Assembly: GCF_023028105.1 (NCBI RefSeq)
Contig: NZ_CP095491.1
Location: forward strand, 2,728,001-2,792,000
Direction: 5' to 3'
Length of the DNA stretch: 64,000 nucleotides
Source of the DNA: Halosolutus gelatinilyticus
GTDB taxonomy: Archaea > Halobacteriota > Halobacteria > Halobacteriales > Natrialbaceae
Under the pieces are notes generated by a model. It had not been told where the DNA came from, ran no database searches, and saw only the letters and a program-made list of their open reading frames with translations. This document shows, one piece after another, positions 42,809 through 51,053 of this stretch. How positions within the stretch are numbered: position 1 is the stretch's first letter; every line of letters begins with the position of its first letter. Position numbers and translations under genes: made by a program.

Positions 42809-42912
42809 ACCCCCTCCTCAAGCGCAGAGCACTTCCGATGGTCGTGGTCGATCGGTAGGCCGCAGTAGTTGCAGACCGGTGCGTAGGGGTCGTACTCCCT
42901 TTGCTCACCGCC
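42796..42912 (-). CDS. Possible zinc-finger micro-ORF, 5' end unresolved
   Basis: An open minus-strand frame ending in TGA at 42796 reads EYDPYAPVCNYCGLPIDHDH and RKCSALEEGVCRP, a CxxC plus HxH plus C zinc-finger-like end. The frame runs open upstream to the tRNA without ATG, GTG or TTG, so the start is not settled and the upstream border given is arbitrary. It overlaps the next micro-gene by 13 bases. It may be the tail of a gene cut by integration beside the tRNA. Confidence 0.35.
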   Translation of the reverse strand, partial: GGEQREYDPYAPVCNYCGLPIDHDHRKCSALEEGVCRP

Positions 42913-43054
42913 CGACGTCGTCGAGGTCCGCCGAGTTTTCCGGTGCTCTCTCTTCCCTACGGCGGTGTCAGAATTAGCCGATTCTACTGATTTCGACCAT
43001 TTAGAACCCTCTCCCGTGCGGTGATACTCATCGCTCGCGGGAATTAATTTCGAG

Positions 43055-43126
43055 TGGACTCGCCGGGATTTGAACCCGGGGCCTCTCCCATGCCAAGGGA
43101 GTGATCTACCGCTGATCTACGAGCCC
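43055..43126 (-). tRNA. tRNA-Ala(GGC)
   Basis: A 72-base cloverleaf can be folded: acceptor GGGCTCG/CGAGTCC, D-arm GATC/GATC, anticodon stem CTCCC/GGGAG with loop TTGGCAT (anticodon GGC), T-arm CCGGG/CCCGG with loop TTCAAAT, discriminator A. CCA is not encoded. There is no intron. The 3' end faces the island, the usual integration side for tyrosine recombinases. Confidence 0.96.
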
Positions 43127-43155
43127 TCGATCGCAGTAGCAGCTTTCACGCACGA

Positions 43156-43166
43156 CCGTATAAACC
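43156..43166 (-). promoter_or_regulatory. TATA box of tRNA-Ala
   Basis: On the minus strand GGTTTATACGG lies about 35 bases upstream of the tRNA 5' end at 43126, the expected position for a haloarchaeal TATA element with a short leader. Confidence 0.6.
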
Positions 43167-43259
43167 CCTCGATATTCGCCGACAGCGTGGGGGAACCGCT
43201 ATCGTGCTGATCGCTCACGGACCCCAAAACGGCTCCGATCGAAACCCGCATTCTCCGAA

Positions 43260-44516
43260 CTATTGTTTCAGGTGTTCGATTCGCGCGTACCGGCCCGCTC
43301 GCCAGCCGGTGATCGCCGCGACGATCGTCCCGACGACGATCGCGAGGACGAACCCGATCGCGTACACGACGGGCGAGGTCTGTAGGAGGTTGTCGAACCC
43401 CACTACGGAAGCAGCCAGGGCGTTCAGCCCGTCGGCGATCGGGCGGGTAGCGAGGAGGCCGGCCAGGCCGCCGAGGACGCCGACGACGACCCCCTGGACG
43501 GCGATCGTGCCCGCGAGCAGCCAGCGGGAGAGGCCGATCGCTCGGAGGGCCGCGAGTTCGCCGCGCTGGCGGGCGGTCGCGAGCGCGAAGACGTTGACCG
43601 TCAGCGCGATACCGCCGACGACGGCGAGGACGATCAGCGTGGCGCCGCTGGCGATGATCACGGGTCGATCTTCGATCATCGATTCGACCTGCTCGTCGCT
43701 CGTGCGGACGTCGTAGTCGGGGTACTCCGCGGCGAGGTCGTCCCGTACCGCGTCCCGATCGGCGTCCTCCGTCACCTCGGCGGTGATGAACGTCGCGCGA
43801 TCGGTGCCGCTCGTCCCGGCGACGGTCTGGAGGTCCGCGAACGGGACCGTGATCGCCTGCGAGCCGAGGAACTGCGAGTGGTAGGCGGAGATGCCGACGA
43901 CGGTGAACTCGTACTCGGGTGCCGTCTCGCGGCTCGTTCCGACGTAGATCGTGTCGCCGACCTCGGCGTCGTGGGCTTTGGCGATCCGCGGATCGAGGAT
44001 GATCTCGCCGTACTGCAGTTCGTCAGATCGTCTCGCGGCGGCTTCGTTCGCGGCTTCGAATTCGAATCCGCCGCCGGCTTCGTAATTGAACCTGTCGTGG
44101 GTCTCCTGGACCCCGACGGCGGGGTAGCGCTCCAGTGACCCGGGATCGGTCCCCACGTACACCTCGTGCATCGCGATCGGGCTCGCTGACCGGATGTCCT
44201 CTCGCTGGTTGATCTCCGCGATGGTGCCGTGGGCGCCGTCGATCGGGTTCTCCGTGCCGCTGGCGGATCGGTCGACCGGGTCGTTCGAGATCCAGATGTC
44301 ACGATTGGCGTTCTGGAGCCCCTCCTCGCCCTTCTCGATGACGCCGACGCCGAGGCCGGCGAGCAGCGTCATCGAGAGCACGGCCAGCATCACCGCAAGG
44401 ACGGTGAGCACGGTCCGGCCCGGCGACCGGCGAAGCTGTGCGAGCGCGATCCCGACGACGGCGCTCGCCCGCGTCTTCGCGCCGCGGACGCCCGTCGTCC
44501 CCTCGCGGACGCTCAT
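43260..44516 (-). CDS. ABC transporter permease, FtsX/MacB type (second)
   Basis: The 418-aa protein has the MacB/LolC layout: one N-terminal helix (VLTVLAVMLAVLSMTLLAGLGVGV), a large extracytoplasmic domain (residues about 70-270: GDTIYVGTSRETAPEYEFTV and similar), and three C-terminal helices with the FtsX signature QRGELAALRAIGLSRW. It overlaps the upstream permease gene by four bases. With that gene and the ATPase it forms an exporter for lipoproteins, peptides or lipids; the substrate is unknown. Confidence 0.9.
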   Translation of the reverse strand: MSVREGTTGVRGAKTRASAVVGIALAQLRRSPGRTVLTVLAVMLAVLSMTLLAGLGVGVIEKGEEGLQNANRDIWISNDPVDRSASGTENPIDGAHGTIAEINQREDIRSASPIAMHEVYVGTDPGSLERYPAVGVQETHDRFNYEAGGGFEFEAANEAAARRSDELQYGEIILDPRIAKAHDAEVGDTIYVGTSRETAPEYEFTVVGISAYHSQFLGSQAITVPFADLQTVAGTSGTDRATFITAEVTEDADRDAVRDDLAAEYPDYDVRTSDEQVESMIEDRPVIIASGATLIVLAVVGGIALTVNVFALATARQRGELAALRAIGLSRWLLAGTIAVQGVVVGVLGGLAGLLATRPIADGLNALAASVVGFDNLLQTSPVVYAIGFVLAIVVGTIVAAITGWRAGRYARIEHLKQ

Positions 44517-45805
44517 CGGCTCACCTCCTGAAGGACGGACGTCCGGGCGGCGACCGCGATCGGATAGGGGACGGCGACGAGCCCCGAAAACAGCGCGACG
44601 ACGATCGCGTACGGGACGAACAGCGGGTGAAAGGCCGCGACGGACCCCGGTCCGGCGGTCACGCCGGCGACCGCGTTCAGGACGGCGATCCCCGCGATTC
44701 CGAGCCCGATCCCGAGGAGCGCGCCGATCAGCGTCGTGGCCAGCGTCGTCAGCGCGACCACGAGGAGCCGACCGTGGGTGGGGATCCCGACGGCTTCGAG
44801 CACGGCGATCGAGCGCCGGTCGTCGTCGACGGTCATGCCGACGGTCGTCGCGACGAACGAGGCGCAGATGACGACGCCGACGACGAGCGCGAGCAGACTC
44901 GTCGCGAGCGCCAGGCCGTCACCGGCCAGCGCCGACGGGTCGTGCCCGTCAAGCGGGTCGACGCTGGCGCTCGGGTACGCCTCGGTGGCGGCCGCCTCCG
45001 CGGACTCGACATCCCCCCAGACGAGGAGGTGATTCGCGAGGTCGCCGTTGTCGGCGCCGGACGCCGACTGGAGGTCGTGCAGGTGGACGACGGCGACCGG
45101 CGTCCCGCTCGCTGATTCCGACTTGCCCGCCGTCTCGATCGCGGACACGTTCCACGCCGCGTCGCCGTCCGAATCGGCGTTCGAGGGGGTAAAATCGTTC
45201 GACTGGGCGAGGTCGTCGCCGGTCGACGCGTTGAGGCGCTCCGCGGCCGCGCGCGACAGGACGATCTTACGGTCGGACGGGCCGGCGTTCGAGCCGGTCG
45301 CGTCGCGACGGTCGCCCGACTCGAGTTCGTCCGTCGGGAGGCCCGCGACGGTTCGTGACTGCTCGTCGGGGACGACGCCGACGAGGAGAACGGTCTTCGG
45401 CTCACCGCCGTCCGATTGGAGCTGGACCGTCTCGTAGAGGACGGGCGAGGCGTGATCGACGCCCTCCTCCGATCGGATCGTCTCGGCCCGCTCGCTCGCG
45501 GCGCCGAGTCGCGGTCCCTCGACCTCGTCGACGGTCGACAGCGTCCCGCTGTCCGCCGGTGCGACCCGGACGTCGGCGTCGGTCTCGGTCGCGATCCCGC
45601 CGCCGGCAAGCGACAACGCGATCCCCGTCACGAGCAACAGCAGCGCGATCGTGAGGGCGACGGCGCTGACGGTCGCGAGCACCCGCCCCGATCGCGTCTT
45701 CGTCGCTCGCTTCCAGAGGCGAACGATCGTCACGCCGACGAGTCCACGCCAGCGGCTCCGGCGCGTGCCGGCGTCGTCGCCGTACGCCGGATCCTCACCG
45801 CCCAT
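44513..45805 (-). CDS. ABC transporter permease, FtsX/MacB type (first)
   Basis: The 430-aa protein has an N-terminal helix (VSAVALTIALLLLVTGIALSL), an extracytoplasmic domain to about residue 265, and C-terminal helices including LALATSLLALVVGVVICASFV, with the FtsX segment DDRRSIAVLEAVGIPTHGRL. Its start overlaps the end of the ATPase gene by 11 bases and its end overlaps the second permease by four, so the three are one operon. Confidence 0.9.
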   Translation of the reverse strand: MGGEDPAYGDDAGTRRSRWRGLVGVTIVRLWKRATKTRSGRVLATVSAVALTIALLLLVTGIALSLAGGGIATETDADVRVAPADSGTLSTVDEVEGPRLGAASERAETIRSEEGVDHASPVLYETVQLQSDGGEPKTVLLVGVVPDEQSRTVAGLPTDELESGDRRDATGSNAGPSDRKIVLSRAAAERLNASTGDDLAQSNDFTPSNADSDGDAAWNVSAIETAGKSESASGTPVAVVHLHDLQSASGADNGDLANHLLVWGDVESAEAAATEAYPSASVDPLDGHDPSALAGDGLALATSLLALVVGVVICASFVATTVGMTVDDDRRSIAVLEAVGIPTHGRLLVVALTTLATTLIGALLGIGLGIAGIAVLNAVAGVTAGPGSVAAFHPLFVPYAIVVALFSGLVAVPYPIAVAARTSVLQEVSR

Positions 45806-46553
45806 CCTCGATCACCCGTCCGTCCCGGAGCGTGACCACCCGATTGGCGACGGCGAGCGTGCTCGGGTCGTGGGAGGCGACGACGATCGCGCGGTCGCGT
45901 CCGACGTCGGTGAGCAACTCGAGCACGTCGGTCCCGGTGTCAGTGTCGAGTTCGCCCGTCGGTTCGTCGGCGACGACCACGTCCGGGTCCGTCGCGAGCG
46001 CTCGCGCGATCGCGACTCGCTGTTGTTCGCCGCCGCTGAGTTCGCCGGGGAGGTGCGTGACGCGGTCGGCGAGCCCGACCGCGTCGAGCAGCGCCGTCGC
46101 CCGCTCGCGCCGGTCGGATTTCGGGATTCCCCGCTGGACGAGCGGGAGCGCGACGTTCGCCCGCGCCGAGAGCGACGGCAGGAGGTGAAAGCGCTGGAAA
46201 ACGATGCCGACGTGCCGGCGCCGAAGCCGCGTCCGCCCACGGCCGGAGAGGCTCGTCAGATCCGTCCCGCACAGTTCGATCGTCCCCGCCGTCGGCACGA
46301 GGAGGCCGGCGATTGCGTGGAGCAGCGTCGACTTGCCGCTCCCGCTGGGGCCCTGGAGACCGACGATCGTCCCCGGACGGACGTCGAGGGAGACCTCCCG
46401 AAGCGCGGTCACCGATCGGTCTTTCCCCGGACGAAACCGCCGGCTCCCGGTTCCGTACTCGTGAGAGACGGCGTCGAGACGAACCACCGCCTCGCCCTGC
46501 TCGTCGGTGCTGTGCGGCGAAAGCGACGGCGATGTCCGATCGAATTGTGTCAC
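45795..46553 (-). CDS. ABC transporter ATP-binding protein, LolD/MacB type
   Basis: The 252-aa ATPase has Walker A GPSGSGKST, a Q-loop VFQRFHLLPSL, signature LSGGEQQRVAIARAL and Walker B DVVVADEPTGELD, the GELD ending typical of the LolD/MacB class. The start is taken as GTG at 46553 (VTQFDRTSPSL); the frame extends to 46751 but that part is arginine-rich and unlike the family. It powers the two FtsX-type permeases that follow. Confidence 0.9.
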   Translation of the reverse strand: MTQFDRTSPSLSPHSTDEQGEAVVRLDAVSHEYGTGSRRFRPGKDRSVTALREVSLDVRPGTIVGLQGPSGSGKSTLLHAIAGLLVPTAGTIELCGTDLTSLSGRGRTRLRRRHVGIVFQRFHLLPSLSARANVALPLVQRGIPKSDRRERATALLDAVGLADRVTHLPGELSGGEQQRVAIARALATDPDVVVADEPTGELDTDTGTDVLELLTDVGRDRAIVVASHDPSTLAVANRVVTLRDGRVIEDGR

Positions 46554-46861
46554 GGATTGCTCTTGGGCGACCGGACGCAGGCCGGGGCTATTGTTTCGGA
46601 CTCGTTTGCCACAGATCAGGCGGCAGTTTCGCCGTCCGCGGCTGCGACGGGTGAGCGATACCCCCTCGTTCGAGGATCGGACGCCGCTGCGTCCGCCCAG
46701 GGCTCCCGAGCGCCGCCGTATCCGCGGATCGGGCCGAGTTTCGCGTCGCACAACTGGCTCGCGCCGATCGCGAATCGTGCGCGCGATCGGTTCGCGGCGA
46801 TCACGAACGGTGGCAAGAAATTAGACCCAGACTATCGTCTAGTGCCAACGTATACCAGACC

Positions 46862-48463
46862 ATGAAACAGGAGATGCGTACCACCGACTTCCTGGACCGG
46901 GCGGTCGACCTGTACGGGGACGTTACCGGCGTCGTCGCGCACGACGGCACCGAATACACCTACGACGAGGTGAACGATCGGGTCAATCGGCTGGCTCACG
47001 CGCTCGTCGACAGCGGGGTCGAACAGGGCGATCGCGTCGCGTTGCTCGCGCCGAATACGCACTACTTTATCGAGGCCCTGTACGCGACGAACAAACTCGG
47101 CGCCGTGTTCGTTCCGCTTAACTACCGGCTGGCCACGGGCGAGTACGAGTACATCTTGAACGACTGCGAGGCGGGAACGCTGATCGCGGACTACGACTAC
47201 GCCGAGAAGGTCGAACCGATCCGCGACGAGATCCCGGCGGAGACGTTCGTCGGGTACCGGGCGGACGAGATAGCCGGCGACGACTGGCGCGACTACGAGG
47301 CGTTCATCGACGGTCGGTCCGCAGCGGAACCCGACCGGCCCGATATCAGCGAGGACGACGACGCCAGCATCAACTATACTTCCGGGACGACGGGCGATCC
47401 CAAGGGTGTCGTCAGAACCCACCGCACCGAACACTGGCACGCGCTGGTGCTCAACCAGCACATGGAGATCAGGGACGACGACACCTACCTCTGGACGCTG
47501 CCGATGTTCCACTGCAACGGCTGGGGCCACACCTACGCGATCACGGGCACCGGCGGCACGCACGTCTGTCAGCGGACCTTCGACGCCCAAGGTGTGTTTG
47601 ATCGCGTGCGCGAGGACGACGTCACGTTCATGTGCGGCGCGCCGACGGTGCTCAACAACCTCATCGCGTACGCCGAGGAACACGCCGACGTCGAGACGAC
47701 CGGCGATCGCGACGTCCGCATCGCCACGGCCGGGAGCGCGCCCGCGACGGCCACGATCGAGACCGTCGAGGACGAGTTCGGCTGGCGGATCATCCACATC
47801 TACGGCCTCACCGAGACCGCGCCGATCATCACGACGAGCAACTCGCCGCGCCGCCTCGCCCAGCGCGGGCGCGAACTCAAGGTGAAACAGGGCTTCGGGA
47901 CGCTCTGCACCGACGTCCGGGTCGTCGACGAGGACGGCGAGGACGTCCCCCGCGACGGCGCGACGATCGGCGAGATCGTCGTCCGCGGGAATCAGGTGAT
48001 GGACCGGTACCTGAACAAGCCCGACGCCACTGAGGAGGCTTTCAACGATCGCGTCGAGGGCTACTTTCACACCGGCGACCTCGCGACGATCGACGAGGAC
48101 GGCATGATCGCCATCCAGGATCGCAAGAAGGACATCATCATCTCCGGCGGGGAGAACATCTCGAGCATCGAGGTCGAGGATATCCTCTACGACCACCCGG
48201 ACGTCCTCAAAGCCGCCGTCATCCCCGTCCCGAGCGAGCAGTGGGGCGAGACGCCGAAGGCGCTGGTCGTCCCGAAGGACGACGCCGATCTCGACGAGGA
48301 GGGCGTCGTGAGCTTCGTCGGCGAGCACCTGGCGAGCTACAAGAAGCCGACCAGCGTCGACTTCGTCGACGACCTCCCCGAGACGGCCACCGGCAAGGTC
48401 CAGAAGTACGAACTTCGCGAGGAATACTGGGACGACGAGGCGCGCAAAGTCGGTCAGCAATAG
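46862..48463 (+). CDS. AMP-forming acyl-CoA synthetase (fatty acid-CoA ligase)
   Basis: The 533-aa enzyme carries the adenylate-forming marks: NYTSGTTGDPKGVVRTH (P-loop-like A3), IYGLTETAP (A5), GYFHTGDLATIDEDG (A7), DRKKDIIISGGENISSIEVE (A8) and the final TATGKVQKYELR with catalytic Lys (A10). The sequence is closest in style to medium/long-chain fatty acyl-CoA ligases (AlkK type). It activates a carboxylic acid to acyl-AMP and then acyl-CoA. It is divergent from the ABC operon. Confidence 0.92.
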   Translation: MKQEMRTTDFLDRAVDLYGDVTGVVAHDGTEYTYDEVNDRVNRLAHALVDSGVEQGDRVALLAPNTHYFIEALYATNKLGAVFVPLNYRLATGEYEYILNDCEAGTLIADYDYAEKVEPIRDEIPAETFVGYRADEIAGDDWRDYEAFIDGRSAAEPDRPDISEDDDASINYTSGTTGDPKGVVRTHRTEHWHALVLNQHMEIRDDDTYLWTLPMFHCNGWGHTYAITGTGGTHVCQRTFDAQGVFDRVREDDVTFMCGAPTVLNNLIAYAEEHADVETTGDRDVRIATAGSAPATATIETVEDEFGWRIIHIYGLTETAPIITTSNSPRRLAQRGRELKVKQGFGTLCTDVRVVDEDGEDVPRDGATIGEIVVRGNQVMDRYLNKPDATEEAFNDRVEGYFHTGDLATIDEDGMIAIQDRKKDIIISGGENISSIEVEDILYDHPDVLKAAVIPVPSEQWGETPKALVVPKDDADLDEEGVVSFVGEHLASYKKPTSVDFVDDLPETATGKVQKYELREEYWDDEARKVGQQ

Positions 48464-48569
48464 GACGCTCGGGCGGACTTTTCGATCGGCCTTTTGATGG
48501 GGACCGGCGATCGCGATCGAGTAGAGGTGCGATCAGATACTGCCGTAGACCCTCGATAACTGCTGAAAG

Positions 48570-48857
48570 CACTACGAAAGCCCTCGATTCCCTTTCCACC
48601 CGTATCGGCTGATTGGACTGCCACCGCGGGCGGGACTGAAAGGGGCTGGCGGTATCCGGGAAGACGGGCGCCGTAAGCACCGACCGAAGTGAGGTCGTTC
48701 GAAAGACGCTCCGCGTCTTTCGTGATCTTCAAAAGAGCGCAATGCGCTCTTTTGGACCTCGCCGAGCTTCGCTCGGTTCAGTGACGAGAGACCGCAGGTC
48801 TCTCGAACCACGCGCAGCAAGCCCCTCGACTGGATACCGCCAGGGGCTTTCGTGGTA
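48570..48857. repeat. Structured repeat element with hairpin array (copy 2)
   Basis: Ends: ACTACGAAAGCCC (48571-48583) and, complemented, ACCACGAAAGCCC at the right end (48844-48856), 12 of 13 matching. An inner inverted repeat CTGGCGGTATCC (48646-48657) / GGATACCGCCAG (48832-48843) is perfect. Inside it are five hairpins in a row: 48681-48696 (CGACC/GGTCG), 48700-48722 (10-bp arms, CGAAAGACGC, loop TCC), 48730-48754 (11-bp arms, CAAAAGAGCGC, loop AAT), 48762-48776 (CCGAGC, loop TTC) and 48785-48805 (9-bp arms, CGAGAGACC, loop GCA). The core 48655-48680 matches copy 1 (23 of 26). No open frame. It could be a mobile element whose ends and interior form a multi-branched fold in DNA or RNA. Confidence 0.75.
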
Positions 48858-48980
48858 TTCTCAACTGCGTCAGCGCTGTGAGATCACGACCTGACCGATA
48901 CCGATCGATCGCGTGGCGCAACCCTTTAGTCGGTGCTCGCGATACACCCGATGGGAACCGCACGGCCGCAAATCTGACTC

Positions 48981-49032
48981 GCCGCCGATTCTGGCGGCTT
49001 GGGATTGCGGAAGTGCACCCGGCGAGAGCCGG
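48981..49032 (+). promoter_or_regulatory. Two hairpins in the rps15 leader
   Basis: GCCGCC/GGCGGC with a 6-base loop (48981-48998) and CCGGC/GCCGG closed by a GAGA tetraloop (49019-49032) lie 49-100 bases before the rps15 start. If the transcript starts near 48950 they are in the leader. Bacterial S15 controls its own mRNA through a folded leader; whether an analogous control exists here is speculation. Confidence 0.35.
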
Positions 49033-49080
49033 TTACACGCGAGACGCGACTGCGGTCAGTGCGATTCCTATCCTCTACCA

Positions 49081-49548
49081 ATGGCACGAATGCACACCCG
49101 CCGCCGTGGCTCGTCCGGCTCGGACAAGCCGGCGGCAGACGAACCCCCGGAGTGGAGCGACGTCGACCCCGAGAAGATCGAAGAGCGGGTCGTCGAACTG
49201 GCGGAGCAGGGCCACGATCCCAGCCAGATCGGGATCGCGCTGCGTGACGAAGGCGTCACGGGCACGCCCGTTCCGGACGTCAAACTGGCGACCGGCAAGA
49301 AGATCACCGAGATCCTTGAGGAGAACGACGCGAAAGCGGACGTTCCCGAGGATCTCCGGAACCTGATGGAACGCGCCGTGCGCCTGCGCGAGCACGTCCA
49401 GGCCAACCCGCAGGACCACCAGAACAAGCGCGCTCTGCAGAACACCGAGTCGAAGGTTCGCCGCCTGGTCACCTACTACCGCGGCGACGAACTCGAGCCC
49501 GACTTCACGTACTCCTACGACGTGGCCAAGGAACTGCTCGAAGGCTAA
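49081..49548 (+). CDS. rps15: 30S ribosomal protein S15 (uS15)
   Basis: The 155-aa protein is archaeal S15: MARMHTRRRGSSGSDKPAAD start, the archaeal N-terminal extension (EKIEERVVELAEQGHDPSQI, GIALRDEGVTG) and the C-terminal helical core (LRNLMERAVRLREHVQANPQ, SKVRRLVTYYRG). It binds the central domain of 16S rRNA. The ATG at 49081 gives the universal start. It is first in a conserved cluster with the RecJ-like protein, Pcc1 and S3Ae. Confidence 0.97.
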   Translation: MARMHTRRRGSSGSDKPAADEPPEWSDVDPEKIEERVVELAEQGHDPSQIGIALRDEGVTGTPVPDVKLATGKKITEILEENDAKADVPEDLRNLMERAVRLREHVQANPQDHQNKRALQNTESKVRRLVTYYRGDELEPDFTYSYDVAKELLEG

Positions 49549-49563
49549 CCGACTATCCACCAG

Positions 49564-50757
49564 ATGTCCACCGAGGGTCGATCCGCCGAACAGACGTCCG
49601 CCGCGGCCGCCATTGAGAGCGCGAGCTTCGTTCGGTTCGTCACGCGAGCCGATGGGGACGGTCTCGCCGCGAGCGGCCTGCTCGCCCGATCGCTGGCCGA
49701 TCGCGGGACGCCGTTTCAGGTGACGATCGGCCGCACCGTCGCGTCGCGGACCGCCAAAGCGGCGGCGAGCGCCGACACCGATCGCGCGGGCGACGAGACG
49801 ATCGTGATCGGAACCGCCGACGCCGACGTTCCCCGCGTCGGAACGACGGACCGTCCCGCCACCTTCGCGGCCTGCGAGATCGTGCGGGAACTCGGCGCGA
49901 CGCCGGATCCGATCCTGGCGCTCGCCGGCCTCGCGGCCGCCGGGATCGACCCCGGCGCGGGCGAGAGCGAGTGGCTCCTCGAGGCCGCTCGCGATCGGGG
50001 ACTCATCGATCGACGGCCCGGAGCCGTCGTTCCGACCGCGGACCCGGTAGACGGAATCGCCTACTCCACGCGCGTTCGCGCGCCGTGGTCCGGCGATCCG
50101 GAGGCGACGCGCGAGGCGCTCGGAGCCGTCGCCGACGCGGCCCGCGACGACCCCGAGTCGCTCGACGGAGACGACCACCGGGCGATCGGCTCGGTCGTCG
50201 CGCTCGACGCGGTCGGCGACGAGACGGCGTCCGAGACGGCCGCGACGGCGATCCAGCGCGCGTTGCGTCCGTACGCCACCCCCGACGGCGCGTTCGCCAC
50301 GATCGGCGGCTACGCCGACGTGCTCGCAGCGGCGGCCCGGACCGAGCCCGGGACCGGCGCCGCGCTTACGATGGGCCACGACGCCGTCGACCCGGCGCTC
50401 TCGGCGTGGCGCGAGCACGGCCGTCGCGCCCACGCCGCGCTCGACGAGGCGTCGACCGGACGGTACGACGGCCTGTTCGTCGTCGGCACCGACGGCGGCC
50501 CCGTCGAGGCGATCGCCCGCGTCGCCGCGGCCTACCGCTCTCCGGAGCCGACCGCGCTCGCGATCGGCGACGGCGAGGCGGGACTGGCTGCTCGCGAGGA
50601 CGACCTCGGCGCGACCGTCGAGGCCGTCGCCCGCGAACTCGCCGACGAGACCGACGGCGAGGTCGAGTACGACGGCGCCCGCCGACGCGGCTACCTGCGC
50701 TACGACCCCGACGTGGACGAGTCGACGATCATCGCGACGGTGAGGGGATTCCGATGA
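49564..50757 (+). CDS. RecJ/DHH-family-like protein with degenerate catalytic motifs
   Basis: The 397-aa protein has the overall shape of archaeal DHH phosphoesterases (RecJ/GAN-like), with VRFVTRADGDGLAASGLLAR at residues 22-41 in place of the usual H-x-D-x-D-G, and a C-terminal DHHA1-like part (GRYDGLFVVGTDGG ... STIIATVRGFR). The motif I His is Arg and no DHH triplet is present, so metal binding is probably lost. Haloarchaea carry several RecJ-like paralogues of which some are inactive partners. It begins 15 bases after rps15 and overlaps pcc1 by four bases. Confidence 0.75.
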   Translation: MSTEGRSAEQTSAAAAIESASFVRFVTRADGDGLAASGLLARSLADRGTPFQVTIGRTVASRTAKAAASADTDRAGDETIVIGTADADVPRVGTTDRPATFAACEIVRELGATPDPILALAGLAAAGIDPGAGESEWLLEAARDRGLIDRRPGAVVPTADPVDGIAYSTRVRAPWSGDPEATREALGAVADAARDDPESLDGDDHRAIGSVVALDAVGDETASETAATAIQRALRPYATPDGAFATIGGYADVLAAAARTEPGTGAALTMGHDAVDPALSAWREHGRRAHAALDEASTGRYDGLFVVGTDGGPVEAIARVAAAYRSPEPTALAIGDGEAGLAAREDDLGATVEAVARELADETDGEVEYDGARRRGYLRYDPDVDESTIIATVRGFR

Positions 50758-51053
50758 GTCGGCGCGCGACGGCGACGATCCGGACGGAACACGACGATCC
50801 AGACGTGCTCGCGCGAGCGCTCGACCCGGACAACACCGACGAGATGGAGACGACCGCGATCGCCCCGACCGAGATCGAGCCGGGAGCGGTCCGCACGCGA
50901 ATCGATCGCGAGACGACGAGCGGACTCCACTCGACGGTCGACGACTACGTCGTCAACGTAGACGTCGCGATGCGGGTTGCACAGCACGCGGAACCGACGG
51001 ACGCGGGACCTGCGTCCGACAGCGATAGCGATCCAGATACCAACAATGAGTGA
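50754..51053 (+). CDS. pcc1: KEOPS complex subunit Pcc1
   Basis: The 99-aa protein MSRRATATIRTEHDDPDVLA, RALDPDNTDEMETTAIAP ... TSGLHSTVDDYVVNVDVAMRV has the Pcc1 fold pattern: two strands, helix and a final STVDDYVVNVDVA helix. Pcc1 dimerises the KEOPS complex that makes threonylcarbamoyladenosine on tRNAs. The start overlaps the RecJ-like gene stop (ATGA) and the end overlaps rps3ae by eight bases. Confidence 0.88.
   Translation: MSRRATATIRTEHDDPDVLARALDPDNTDEMETTAIAPTEIEPGAVRTRIDRETTSGLHSTVDDYVVNVDVAMRVAQHAEPTDAGPASDSDSDPDTNNE

Larger units (their letters stand above)
30126..43054. mobile_element. Mosaic genomic island ending at tRNA-Ala
   Basis: The left boundary is the truncated GNAT gene, the right boundary the 3' end of tRNA-Ala(GGC) at 43055. 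Between them GC content is visibly lower in many parts (for example 31.3-32.9, 36.6-41.4 kb), genes are short or uncharacterised, and an integrase remnant and several frameshifted genes are present. I could not find a second copy of the tRNA 3' end, so a single clean integration event is not shown. More likely several insertions accumulated here. Confidence 0.6.
48464..49080. other. 617-base non-coding stretch with a structured repeat and the S15 leader
   Basis: No supported gene. It holds the hairpin-rich repeat at 48570-48857 and the region upstream of rps15 with its own hairpins at 48981-49032. CCCTTTAGT at about 48921-48929 is a candidate promoter element for rps15. Confidence 0.5.

Noticed and set aside
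30187-43054. Second copy of the tRNA-Ala 3' end as an attachment-site repeat
   Set aside because: I looked for the acceptor/T-arm sequence through the island up to the GNAT junction and found none.
48681-48805. CRISPR array
   Set aside because: The hairpins differ in sequence and spacing and there are no direct repeats of uniform length with spacers; no cas genes are present.
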